Source: Chromatiaceae bacterium (lineage in GTDB: Bacteria > Pseudomonadota > Gammaproteobacteria > Chromatiales > Chromatiaceae). Taken from it: a stretch of 64,000 nucleotides of DNA. Positions within the stretch are counted from its first letter, which is position 1; each line of letters begins with the position of its first letter. The stretch lies in NCBI GenBank assembly GCA_024235215.1, contig JACKMU010000007.1:248001-312000 (forward strand). The letters run 5' to 3'. The notes under the pieces were generated by a model. That model had not been told where the DNA came from. It saw only the letters and a program-made list of their open reading frames with translations, and did not search any database. Below, one piece after another: positions 44,740 to 53,786 of this stretch. Position numbers and translations under genes: made by a program.

Positions 44740-46875
44740 TCAGGCCCCATTCTGCAATGCATGCAGTCGGGCGTAGCAACCCCGCTGTCTGAGCAGGCTG
44801 GCGTGGGGCCCCTGCTCCACGATCTCTCCCTGATCGAGCACCAGGATCCGGTCTGCCTGCCGTACCGCGCTGAGCCGATGGGCAATGATCAATACCGTTC
44901 GCCCAGCGCAGATCCGGCGCATATTCTCTTGAATGATCTGCTCGGACTGATAGTCCAGCGCGCTGGTCGCCTCATCCAGGATCAGGACTTTCGGGTGGGT
45001 CAATAGCGCCCGGGCGATCGCGATACGCTGGCGCTGTCCACCCGAGAGAGCACAGCCGCGCTCTCCCACCGGTGTGTCGTATCCTTCGGCCAGCTCCAGA
45101 ATAAACTCGTGGGCACCGGCCAGTTTTGCCGCATGAACGATCTTCTCCATTGCAACACCGGGATCGGCCAGTGCGATGTTGTCGCGCACGCTGCGGTTGA
45201 ACAGGTAGTTTTCCTGCAGCACCACGCTCACCTGGCGACGCAGCCACGCCGGCTGGAGCATGGCCAGATCCATACCGTCGATCAGCACCCTGCCCGACTC
45301 CGGCTGATGCAGCCGCTGCACCAGCCTGGCGAGGGTGCTCTTGCCGGATCCGGAGCGGCCGACGATACCGACCACCTCTCCTGCCGCGATGCGGAGTTCG
45401 ATATCGCGCAGCACCTCAGGCCGGTCGGGTCGATAGCGGAATCTGACCCGGTTGAAATGGATCTCTCCCTTCATCGCCGGTGGTGTTGCACGCCCAGGCT
45501 TGTAACCCGGCTCGGTCGGGGTATTGAGAATATCGCCCAACCGTCGCACCGATATCCCGGTCTGTTGAAAATCCTGCCACAGCCGCACCAACCTGAGCAG
45601 CGGACCACTGACGCGCGCCGCCAGCATGTTGAACGCGATCAACTGTCCGACCGAAAGTTCACCATGAATGACCCACGTTGCGCCGATCCAGAGTATCAGT
45701 ACCGTTGTCACCTTGTTGATCAGGCCGGCGATCTGAGCGGCGATGTTCCCCAGATTGCCGGAGCGGAAACCCGCGCGCACATAAGCCGCCAGTTGCTCCT
45801 CCCAACGCAGCTGCATCTGCGGCTCCACCGCCATCGATTTCAGCGTCTCCACACCGCTGATCGAATCTACCAGAAATGCCTGGTTCTCCGCCCCCCGGTT
45901 GAATTTCTCGTTGAGACGCGCGCGCAGCAGCGGCGTGATCCAGAGCGACAGCAGCAGATAACACGGCAGCGCAGCGAGCACGACACCGGTCAGCACCGGA
46001 CTGTAGTAATACATCACCCCGAAAAAGATACAGGTGAAGAGCAGGTCGACCACCAGTGTCAGCGCCGAGCCGGTGAGAAAATTGCGTATGCTCTCCAGCT
46101 CCCTGACCCGGGCGACCGAATCGCCCACCCGACGGGCCTCGAAATAACTGACAGGCAGCGCCAGCAGATGCCGGTACAGCCTGGCCCCCAGCACCACGTC
46201 CACTCGGCTGGTGGTATGGCTGAACAGGTAGCTGCGCAATCCATTCAGCACAGCCTCGAACAGTGCTATCGCGAGCAGACCGAACGCCAATACATCCAGC
46301 GTGGTCAGCCCTTTGTGCACCAGCACCTTGTCGATCACCACCTGAAAAAAGAGCGGTGTAACCAGCGCAAACAGCTGCAGGAACAGGGAGGCGAGCAGCA
46401 CCTCGGTGAGCAAGCGACGATACTTCATCAGCGCCGGCAGAAACCAGCCGAAATCGAAGCGCCCTGCGGGATCGTCGAGCCGGGCTCTGAGCGTGGCCAG
46501 AATCAACCTTCCCTGCCAGGATTTCTCGAATAGCTTGCGCGGCAAGGTAAGCGGCCGGCTCTCCAGCGGGTCCTGGACCAGCACGCCCTCCGCTTTGCAT
46601 CCCGCGATCAGGAACCAACGGCCATCACGGTGCTGCGCGATGGCCGGCAACGGGGTGTTCACGAGCCGCTCCCAGCAACTGTTCACTGCCCGGACCTTCA
46701 GGCCCAGTTGGCGACCCGCCAGAACGATGGCGCGCTCATCGAAATCTTCACCCGACGCCCCATGTGCATGGCGTAGCTGTGTTGCATCGGCCGGAAGACC
46801 ATGCAGCCGTGCCAAGGCGAGCAGAGAGGCGAGGCCGGTATCTATCGGGTGTTTGCGTTCCGTGCAATGAGGCAT
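44740..46875 (-). CDS. hlyB: Type I secretion ABC exporter, HlyB family
   Basis: Permease/ATPase of the type I exporter. It has an N-terminal C39-like domain (residues about 5-130) where the peptidase Cys is missing (TGLASLLALARLHG), as in HlyB, so it binds but does not cut the cargo. A six-helix ABC membrane domain (about 155-440) follows, then an ATPase with Walker A GRSGSGKSTL, signature LSGGQRQRIAIARALL and Walker B ILDEAT. The 711-residue length is normal. Together with HlyD and a distant TolC it should secrete the RTX protein of this locus. Confidence 0.96.
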   Translation of the reverse strand: MPHCTERKHPIDTGLASLLALARLHGLPADATQLRHAHGASGEDFDERAIVLAGRQLGLKVRAVNSCWERLVNTPLPAIAQHRDGRWFLIAGCKAEGVLVQDPLESRPLTLPRKLFEKSWQGRLILATLRARLDDPAGRFDFGWFLPALMKYRRLLTEVLLASLFLQLFALVTPLFFQVVIDKVLVHKGLTTLDVLAFGLLAIALFEAVLNGLRSYLFSHTTSRVDVVLGARLYRHLLALPVSYFEARRVGDSVARVRELESIRNFLTGSALTLVVDLLFTCIFFGVMYYYSPVLTGVVLAALPCYLLLSLWITPLLRARLNEKFNRGAENQAFLVDSISGVETLKSMAVEPQMQLRWEEQLAAYVRAGFRSGNLGNIAAQIAGLINKVTTVLILWIGATWVIHGELSVGQLIAFNMLAARVSGPLLRLVRLWQDFQQTGISVRRLGDILNTPTEPGYKPGRATPPAMKGEIHFNRVRFRYRPDRPEVLRDIELRIAAGEVVGIVGRSGSGKSTLARLVQRLHQPESGRVLIDGMDLAMLQPAWLRRQVSVVLQENYLFNRSVRDNIALADPGVAMEKIVHAAKLAGAHEFILELAEGYDTPVGERGCALSGGQRQRIAIARALLTHPKVLILDEATSALDYQSEQIIQENMRRICAGRTVLIIAHRLSAVRQADRILVLDQGEIVEQGPHASLLRQRGCYARLHALQNGA

Positions 46876-47440
46876 AGGTTTCTCTTCCTGATATCAATCC
46901 TTGATTATCACCACGACTGTAGACCGATCCGCCGCCAGCGGTCTCCGGAACAGCGCTGAGCGTCCTACCGGAAAGGGTGTGACGCAGGCGTGATGTGCTT
47001 GTTCAGTCTGATGGAGTGATGGAAACTGATCACAGCAAACCCGGCAGGTGGTTCACTGCTGCTGCTCTCAGGTTTGTGCGAACGCCACGGGGTTTGGGTG
47101 GGATCACATCGAGCGGGTACCTTCCTGTACCCGACTGCTTCATGTCGCGCAGGACAAAATCCATCCACGCGCTTCTCCGTTAAATTATTAGCACAAGCGA
47201 CAGATCAGATCCACCGAAAACTTAACGAAGGGATGAAGCCGAAAACAAAGCGATCTCTGACCGACGACAAGTAACTCATGTTCAGGTATTACACACCTTA
47301 GTAACAATGCCGCATCGCATTTGCAAGCGACCACGTTAGCCCAACTTCGCCGATTTCCGCCATCGAGAACGCCTACTCCATGATGTAAGCCTAAGTAGCA
47401 ACATCTGGCCATTGTACCGACAGTTTACTGTGAAAAGCCT
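46876..47440. other. Gene-free spacer left of the MITE-like element
   Basis: About 565 bp. A CGGGTAC-CTTCCT-GTACCCG hairpin lies at 47114-47133. Open frames of 60-75 codons on both strands lack Shine-Dalgarno sequences and recognisable motifs. I see no supported gene. Confidence 0.5.
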
Positions 47441-47608
47441 CTAGGAGCCTGTCTGACTTAACACTGTTTGGCTGCAAATCCCCGGATGACGATCAACTCA
47501 GCTTATCGACCTCGTTAAATAGGCCCACTATTCGCCTCGTTCGATAAACTGATTTGATTCGCCCCCGGTGATTTTCGCTTCAAACGGATAAGTCAGACAG
47601 GCTCCTAG
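47441..47608. mobile_element. MITE-like palindromic element with 20-bp perfect terminal inverted repeats
   Basis: The termini CTAGGAGCCTGTCTGACTTA (47441-47460) and its exact reverse complement (47589-47608) enclose 128 bp. A second inverted pair lies inside (47491-47509 and 47541-47559, 16 of 19 matching), so most of the element folds as one imperfect hairpin. CTAG at both outer ends may be a palindromic target duplication. No transposase is encoded, so it would need one in trans. Confidence 0.8.
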
Positions 47609-47902
47609 TGACCCACAGGAGGGGCTGTTTTAATCGTTGATACCTCATAACCTGAAACAGCTTCAAAAATCCCTTTCCCCGCCGATAGAGCCGCTATAAA
47701 CATGAATTCAGAGGATGAAACGCTATTTCGGTGATATTTTCTTTCGGGCGTATTAATCCCTCGCATTCTTTTGTTGGAAACCGACGTGCCTCGCGTGACG
47801 GTCTCAGGCTCACCTTCACCGACGCCCGCCATGAGCAGGTGCTTGAGTAAATTGCACGCAGGTGGTGCAAGCTTGACACTTTGCTCCACAGGGAGGAGAG
47901 AG
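47609..47902. other. Spacer right of the MITE-like element
   Basis: About 290 bp between the element and the GGDEF-EAL gene. It has no supported gene. The segment GGGAGGAGAG at its right end is the Shine-Dalgarno of the next gene. Confidence 0.5.
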
Positions 47903-49645
47903 ATGGTTGAGACCAAGATATCAGGCGGCGTCCTGTTGGTGGAGGATAACCCTGCAGACCGGGAACTGGCTCGCATCTCGATCCAAGCGGCGCGCCTTCC
48001 GGGACCCGTGCGCCACGCCGAGTGTATCGAGCAGGCACTGGACCTGATTAAACAGGCTGCACCGGAAGTGGTGCTACTGGATCTCGGCCTGCCGGACAGT
48101 ACCGGGCTCGAGGGTATCCTCACTATCAGCCGCACTGTACCGACGGTACCCATCGTAGTGTTGAGTGGTCAGGAGGACGAAACGCTCGCCGTTCAGGCTG
48201 TGGAATCCGGCGCTCAGGACTATCTGGTCAAAGGCGACTACACACCGAAACTACTTGCACGGGTAATATGCTACGCTGCCGAACGCAAGCGGGTTGAACA
48301 GCAATTGTTGTACACCGCACGCTACGACGCGATAACCGGACTTGTGAACCGCTCTTGGTTTCTCGGTCTCCTCGAACACGCTTTGAATCGTGCCCGGCGG
48401 GACCGGCGATCGCTCGCAGTGCTGTTCATGGATCTCGATCATTTCAAGAACATTAACGACAGCCTCGGCCATGCAGCCGGTGATATGCTTCTGAAGCAGG
48501 TCGGGGAACGGCTGCACTTCTGTTCGCGGGTGAGCGACGTGGTTGCCCGCCTCGGCGGAGATGAGTTCACGTTACTGCTGGAGAACCTAGACTTCCCCGA
48601 AAGTGCCCGGATCGTGGCGCACAAAGTAATCTCTGCAATGCAACCGAAGTTCACCATCGCCGGTGTCGATGTGGTTATTACGCCGAGTATCGGCATCGCG
48701 TTCTTTCCCGACGCTGGAGAGGACGCAGAAACACTGATCAAGCATGCCGATACCGCTATGTACCGCGCTAAAGCGAAGGGACGTAACACGGTAGAGTTCT
48801 TCACCGACGACATGAACCTGGCCGTGCGGGAAAACTTTGAACTTGAATGCGCATTGCACCATGCGCTCAAAAACCGAGAACTCGAGGTGCATTACCAGCC
48901 GATTATCGACCGACTATCGAACCGTATCACCGTCGTGGAGGCGCTACTGCGGTGGCGTCGACCGGCTGCTGACAGTCGGGACGGCGTGCAGATCATGCCG
49001 TCGGACCACTTCATCCCAGCCCTGGAACGTACCGGCCTGATACACGAGACCGGTGCCTGGGTGCTGAAGGAGGCGTGCGCTAACTGTCGCAACTGGCAGC
49101 GCCGCTTCAACCCGGAACTGCGGGTGTCGGTCAATGTTTCACCACGTCAGCTCGCAAATACAGGATTCACCAAGCGGGTACAGTCTATTCTCGCAGCGAC
49201 CGAACTCGATCCGGCATCGCTTGAAATCGAGATCACGGAACAGGTGCTGATGGAAAAGTCGCAAACGAACGTGAGTGTGTTGACCGAATTGCGGGAACTG
49301 GGTGTTTCGATCGCGATCGATGACTTCGGCGCCGGCTATTCCTCGCTGGGTTATCTGATCAACTTTCCGTTCGATACCGTGAAGCTCGACAAGAGCTTCA
49401 TCGAACAACTGCCAGCACGCGAGGACAGTAGGCTGATCACCTCCGGTATGCTCTCGATAGCCCGTGGCCTCGGACGGCGCGTGGTAGCAGAAGGTGTCGA
49501 GACGGCTTTCCAGTATGAATTCCTAACCGAACACCAATGTAGTGCATTTCAGGGGTTCTTGTTCAGCCGACCGCTGCCGGCCGGCGAACTGGAGAAGTTG
49601 CTCTGCGACAGCGATGTGGCGAGAATGCAGTTTGCCGGCAGGTGA
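47903..49645 (+). CDS. Response regulator with receiver, GGDEF and EAL domains
   Basis: 580 residues: receiver (about 1-125; Asp in VVLLDLGLPDSTG), GGDEF (about 150-310) and EAL (about 320-575). RLGGDEFTLLLEN is an intact diguanylate cyclase site and RVSD five residues ahead matches the inhibitory I-site. EALLRW, NVSPRQL, EITEQVL, IDDFGAGYSS, KLDKSF, AEGVET and QGFL are intact EAL residues, so both c-di-GMP synthesis and breakdown are possible. ATG 47903 is preceded by a strong GGAGG; more upstream residues are not coding. Confidence 0.93.
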   Translation: MVETKISGGVLLVEDNPADRELARISIQAARLPGPVRHAECIEQALDLIKQAAPEVVLLDLGLPDSTGLEGILTISRTVPTVPIVVLSGQEDETLAVQAVESGAQDYLVKGDYTPKLLARVICYAAERKRVEQQLLYTARYDAITGLVNRSWFLGLLEHALNRARRDRRSLAVLFMDLDHFKNINDSLGHAAGDMLLKQVGERLHFCSRVSDVVARLGGDEFTLLLENLDFPESARIVAHKVISAMQPKFTIAGVDVVITPSIGIAFFPDAGEDAETLIKHADTAMYRAKAKGRNTVEFFTDDMNLAVRENFELECALHHALKNRELEVHYQPIIDRLSNRITVVEALLRWRRPAADSRDGVQIMPSDHFIPALERTGLIHETGAWVLKEACANCRNWQRRFNPELRVSVNVSPRQLANTGFTKRVQSILAATELDPASLEIEITEQVLMEKSQTNVSVLTELRELGVSIAIDDFGAGYSSLGYLINFPFDTVKLDKSFIEQLPAREDSRLITSGMLSIARGLGRRVVAEGVETAFQYEFLTEHQCSAFQGFLFSRPLPAGELEKLLCDSDVARMQFAGR

Positions 49646-49684
49646 CATTTCGGTCACGCGGCAAAAGATCGGTCCACTAAAACA

Positions 49685-50284
49685 ATGACACCACCACAGT
49701 CACCGATACCCGCCCCCGGTATGCCCAAGGGCTTCCTGACCAACTTCGCCAAGCTCGCGACGCTGCTGATCCTGGCAGCATCCATGCATTACTACTTCCT
49801 GCATGCAACCATGCGGGTCGACTGGGAGGCCAGCGAACAGCTCAATGTCGAAATCGCGCGGCGTACGATCACCACCGATATCGTTTCGGTGGTGCGTGAT
49901 CTCACCTTCCTCACCCGACATCTCGAACAGCAGGGTCTGTTCGACCTCCCTGAGAACGAGTGGAAGTGGCGGCTGGCACTGGAATTCAGTGCACTCACCG
50001 AGAGCAAGAGGCTCTATGACCAGGTGCGCTTTCTTGATGTCCGTGGTATGGAGATCGTACGTATCAACTACTTTGACAAACAGGCTCATCGAGTACCCGA
50101 GAGCTCGTTACAGGATAAATCGGGACGCGACTATTTCGTTGAAGCCCGCCAACTCGATCGGGGAAAAATATACATCTCGCCGCTCGATCTTAACATCGAG
50201 TATGGACGCATAGAGCAGCCATTCAAGCCGGTGATACGGTTCTTGATGCCACAATTCGACAGCGAAGGGCGCAAAAAGGTGTAA
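49685..50284 (+). CDS. Sensor histidine kinase, N-terminal part (frameshifted gene)
   Basis: A 199-residue N-terminal half with one membrane helix (about residues 23-41) and the start of a periplasmic double-PAS/dCache-like sensor with RFLDVRGMEIVRINY. It stops at a TAA after GRKKV, but the missing protein continues in the -1 frame as KGVIVLNYLAQ. Adding one A to the five-A run at 50273-50277 restores the frame. A second shift lies near 50353. It belongs with the piece at 50355-51941. Confidence 0.75.
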   Translation: MTPPQSPIPAPGMPKGFLTNFAKLATLLILAASMHYYFLHATMRVDWEASEQLNVEIARRTITTDIVSVVRDLTFLTRHLEQQGLFDLPENEWKWRLALEFSALTESKRLYDQVRFLDVRGMEIVRINYFDKQAHRVPESSLQDKSGRDYFVEARQLDRGKIYISPLDLNIEYGRIEQPFKPVIRFLMPQFDSEGRKKV

Positions 50285-50354
50285 TCGTACTCAATTACCT
50301 TGCCCAGCAGCTTATCGATAATCTTATCCAGGCGTCTGGCAATGTCCACTCCCC

Positions 50355-51941
50355 ATGGAACTGGTCAACCATGACGGTTACTGGCTCAGTAGCCCCAACG
50401 AAGAGGATCAGTGGGGTTTCGTGCTCGGTCATGACAGGAAGATGCCGCAACGTTACCCCGACGCATGGATGCGGATCGTATCGAAAGAGTCTGGCCAATT
50501 CGAAGTTGCGGACCGCTTGTTCACCTTTGCGACAGTCCGTCTCGGGCAGGCGGTACGGGAAGCGATCGCCCCCCCGGAGCCAGGCGGTAATTTCCTGAAA
50601 GGCGCCGACCGCGACTGGAAGATCGTAGCCCGAGCCTCGCCCAAATTGCTCGCGACCTCATTACGTCACTTCAGGGATTTCCAGCTTCCGTTCTATGCCG
50701 CCACCTTCGCCCTCACGCTACTTGGCGCATGGACCCTCTCCCGAGTCCGGGAACGGCAGCTTCTGATCGAGGCGCAGAACGAAGTTGAGCTACGTGACGC
50801 CTACGCGGAACTTGAACAGGCTCACAAGCACATCAAGGAGAGCGAGGCATGGCACCGGGCGCTGGTCGAGAACATGGCCGAGGGCCTTATCGTCACCGAC
50901 CGGTGCGGGGTCATCCAGTCTTTCAATCAGGCCGCGGAACTCATATTCGGATACACCGCCGGGGACATAATCGGCTGCAACGTGAACATCCTGATACCGG
51001 CCGAAGTTCGCGAGGATCACGATGTTTATGTCGCGACGTATCGCAGCATGGAGCCCGTGACTGCCATGGGGGGACACGGAAACATTCAGGGCCTGCGCGC
51101 CGACGGCAGCAAGTTCGACGTCGAAATAACCTTACAGTCACGGTATATCAACGGGAAACGCTGCAACATCGCACTGGTGCGCGACGTAAGCCACAGGAAA
51201 CAGGCAGAGCGTGCAATCCAGCAGAAAAACGAAGCACTGGCACGTTCGAACGCCGAACTGGAAAGATTCGCGTATGTCGCCTCGCATGATCTGCAGGAAC
51301 CGCTGCGTACAATGAGCAGTTTCGTACAGTTGATTGCACAGCGCTACCATGGAAATCTCGATGCCGACGCAGACAAGTGGATTGCGTACATCGTCGAAGC
51401 CAGCAACCGTATGAAGCAGTTGATACAGGATCTGTTGAGCTACTCGCGCATCAACAGCCATGGCGGGAAGCAGGAACCTGTGGCTGTCGGCGACGTGCTC
51501 GACGCCCTGTTGACAGATTTTTCCATCATCCTTTCCCAACAGCAGTCCGACATCACCCACGACCCAATGCCGATCGTCATCGCGGACCCCGGCCAATTGC
51601 GCCAGTTACTGCAAAACCTGATCGGTAATGCGATGAAATATCGGGCTCCCGGGCGCACTCCGAAGATACATATCAGTGCCGAACGCCTGCCAGACTGCTG
51701 GCGCTTTTCGGTACGCGACAACGGCATCGGTATAGAACAGAAATACTTCGATCGCATCTTCGAAATCTTCCAGCGCCTGCATAGCCATAGCCACTACGCC
51801 GGTACCGGTATCGGGCTGGCAGTCTGCAAACGTATCGTCGAACGACACGGCGGTCGTATCTGGCTCGAGTCGACGCCCGGCGAAGGATCCACCTTCTTTT
51901 TTACTATGCAGGCCACCGATGCTAATATTTCAACTTCGTAA
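50355..51941 (+). CDS. Sensor histidine kinase, C-terminal part (frameshifted gene)
   Basis: 528 residues that complete the sensor started at 49685: rest of the periplasmic sensor (LVNHDGYWLSSPNEEDQWGF), a second membrane helix (about residues 108-125), PAS (about 165-280), a HisKA region with FAYVASHDLQEPLRTM and a HATPase with NLIGNAMKYR, GIGIEQ and GTGIGLAVCK. One extra C in the CCCC run near 50350 would join it to the middle piece. The ATG here is internal, not a natural start. The gene would be about 750 residues intact. It pairs with the receiver gene just downstream. Confidence 0.75.
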   Translation: MELVNHDGYWLSSPNEEDQWGFVLGHDRKMPQRYPDAWMRIVSKESGQFEVADRLFTFATVRLGQAVREAIAPPEPGGNFLKGADRDWKIVARASPKLLATSLRHFRDFQLPFYAATFALTLLGAWTLSRVRERQLLIEAQNEVELRDAYAELEQAHKHIKESEAWHRALVENMAEGLIVTDRCGVIQSFNQAAELIFGYTAGDIIGCNVNILIPAEVREDHDVYVATYRSMEPVTAMGGHGNIQGLRADGSKFDVEITLQSRYINGKRCNIALVRDVSHRKQAERAIQQKNEALARSNAELERFAYVASHDLQEPLRTMSSFVQLIAQRYHGNLDADADKWIAYIVEASNRMKQLIQDLLSYSRINSHGGKQEPVAVGDVLDALLTDFSIILSQQQSDITHDPMPIVIADPGQLRQLLQNLIGNAMKYRAPGRTPKIHISAERLPDCWRFSVRDNGIGIEQKYFDRIFEIFQRLHSHSHYAGTGIGLAVCKRIVERHGGRIWLESTPGEGSTFFFTMQATDANISTS

Positions 51942-51950
51942 GCGTCTGTG

Positions 51951-52415
51951 ATGGGGTCTGCCGGGTTGATACACAATCATCATGCACGTCCGGTTGAGAT
52001 CCTGTTGGTGGAGGATAATCCTCCTGATCAGGATCTGACACGAGAAGCTTTCAAACAGGGTCGGTTAAACAACAACCTGCACGTGGTCGATGATGGCGAG
52101 CAGGCACTCGCCTTCCTCAGGCGCGAGGGTGAATATGGTAACGCACCGCGTCCGGGTCTGATTCTGCTGGATCTCAATCTGCCCCGCATGGATGGTCGCG
52201 AAGTGCTCAAAGAGATCAAAGGGGACGCCGCGCTAAGCTCCATACCCGTAGTCGTGCTGACCACTTCGAATGACGAGGCAGATGTCCTAAAAAGTTACCA
52301 ATTGCACGCAAACTGCTACCTGACCAAGCCGGTCGAATTCGATAACTTCACCAATGTGGTCCGTTCACTGGAGCACTTCTGGCTTACCGTGGTCCAACTG
52401 CCATCGGTTCAGTGA
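51951..52415 (+). CDS. Rcp1-like single-domain response regulator
   Basis: A 154-residue receiver of the Rcp1/phytochrome-partner type, with ILLVEDNPPDQDLTREAF, Asp in ILLDLNLPRMDG and Lys in CYLTKPVE. It follows the sensor kinase by 9 bp and is its likely partner. A GTG codon (51948) directly before the ATG gives one more residue. Confidence 0.9.
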   Translation: MGSAGLIHNHHARPVEILLVEDNPPDQDLTREAFKQGRLNNNLHVVDDGEQALAFLRREGEYGNAPRPGLILLDLNLPRMDGREVLKEIKGDAALSSIPVVVLTTSNDEADVLKSYQLHANCYLTKPVEFDNFTNVVRSLEHFWLTVVQLPSVQ

Positions 52416-52589
52416 TACGATGCGGTTAGCGGGGCTGGCCGCGCGGGTTGCAATCACCGAACGCCAATGAACCGCATGTCAATCTGCAAAGGTCAGCTGA
52501 GCCCACACATGCATCATGTTGGCGTCAATCCGACGCACGCTGGCATGAGCAGCTAACAATGAGCACCTGTCAGCGATGCCTTTGGTGCA

Positions 52590-53393
52590 TTATGCGAGTG
52601 ACCCAAGATAGTCGCTCATGCCGCCGCAGCCGTTCTGGGACCAGCCGCCGTCCACCGGAATCACCGCGCCGTTGACAAAGCCGGCCAGTTCGGAAGCGAG
52701 AAACAGGCAGACACGAGCGACATCCTGCGGTGTACCGAAGCGCCGCAGCGGTACCCCTGCCACCACCCTGCTACGGATCTCTTCGGTGGGGGCCAGGCGC
52801 GCCATCCCCTCGGTGCCGTCGATCGGCCCGGGTACCACCGAGTTGACCCGAATACCGGCGGATCCCCACTCCAACGCCAGCGTGCGGGTGACCATGTCCA
52901 CCCCGGCCTTGGCTGCGCAGACGTGAATCTGCGCCATCATCGGGATGAACGCCTGTGGTGCCGAGATATTGATGACACTGGCTCCCGGTTTGCGCAGATA
53001 GGGAAAGACCGCCTTCATCACCTGGAAGGTTCCGAGCAGATCGATGTCCATCACCGACTTGAACCCGTTCGGGGAGAGCTTTTCGGCCAGTGCGGGAAAG
53101 TTGCCGGCCGCCCCGGATATCACCACATCCAACGTGCCGAAGCGCTGGTACACTTCACGCACACCCTGTTCGAGTGCCGCCATGTCGCGTACATCGGCGG
53201 AAAAACCGGCTGCTTCAGCACCCAACTGTTCGAGTGCCTGAAGCGTATCCGCCACCTTGGCTGGATTGCGACTGGCCACCGCCACCCGGGCGCCCTGGAG
53301 TGCAAACAGCTCGGCCACCCCGCGGTTGATACCGCTGGTACCACCGACCACCAACACGGCTTTACCGTTGAAATCAAACATCACATCCCCCAT
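52590..53393 (-). CDS. SDR oxidoreductase, 2,4-dienoyl-CoA reductase-like
   Basis: A 267-residue short-chain dehydrogenase with a cofactor motif GGTSGINRG near residues 17-25. The active-site segment reads QIHVCAAKAGVD: the usual Tyr of YxxxK is replaced by His. That substitution, with LALEWGSAGIRVNSVVPGPI and GTEGMARL, fits 2,4-dienoyl-CoA reductases (DECR2-like), which use a different catalytic arrangement. It would help in degrading unsaturated acyl-CoA. The ATG at 53393 has GGAGAGG upstream. Confidence 0.8.
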   Translation of the reverse strand: MGDVMFDFNGKAVLVVGGTSGINRGVAELFALQGARVAVASRNPAKVADTLQALEQLGAEAAGFSADVRDMAALEQGVREVYQRFGTLDVVISGAAGNFPALAEKLSPNGFKSVMDIDLLGTFQVMKAVFPYLRKPGASVINISAPQAFIPMMAQIHVCAAKAGVDMVTRTLALEWGSAGIRVNSVVPGPIDGTEGMARLAPTEEIRSRVVAGVPLRRFGTPQDVARVCLFLASELAGFVNGAVIPVDGGWSQNGCGGMSDYLGSLA

Positions 53394-53786
53394 CCGATCC
53401 TCTCCAGAAGCCGGGCAGAGCCGCCCCGGTCCGCCTCGCTGCAGTTTAGCCGATGGCGGACCGCCTCAGCACCCGCCATTTCCAAAATTTACGCAACAGG
53501 GTTGAACAGAGGCACTCGATCCCTATAGCTGCGCAATATATGTGGTCAGTGACGGCTTCCGGTGTGTTGCCGGAGCACGATTTGCAATTCAGTTCGACAG
53601 GCGTAGACTCCGGTGTAACCGGTGCTGGCTGCAGTATCAATTCGATACTCGGCCGACAAGCAGTCGTCCGTGGTAAGTTCCGATAGAATAACATTGCCGG
53701 TGTACAGCGTGGGCCCAGTTTCCAAAGGTAACCCAATGTCATATCTGTGCAACCGACTCAACTACGCAACGAGGAGAATCAAACGA
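53394..53786. other. Divergent spacer between SDR and dppA
   Basis: About 390 bp between divergent genes. Small inverted repeats such as CTTCCGG/GCCGGAG near 53557 and AGTATC/GATACT near 53635 occur. No gene is supported. Promoters for both sides should be here, but I see no strong match. Confidence 0.4.

Noticed and set aside
47188..47412. 74-codon minus-strand frame left of the MITE-like element
   Set aside because: Cysteine-rich low-complexity translation without known domain or ribosome binding site.
50272..50284. Programmed -1 frameshift at C AAA AAG in the sensor kinase
   Set aside because: The canonical slippery site needs A AAA AAG; the preceding base is C. A second shift would also be needed at 50350, which makes sequencing or mutational frameshifts simpler.
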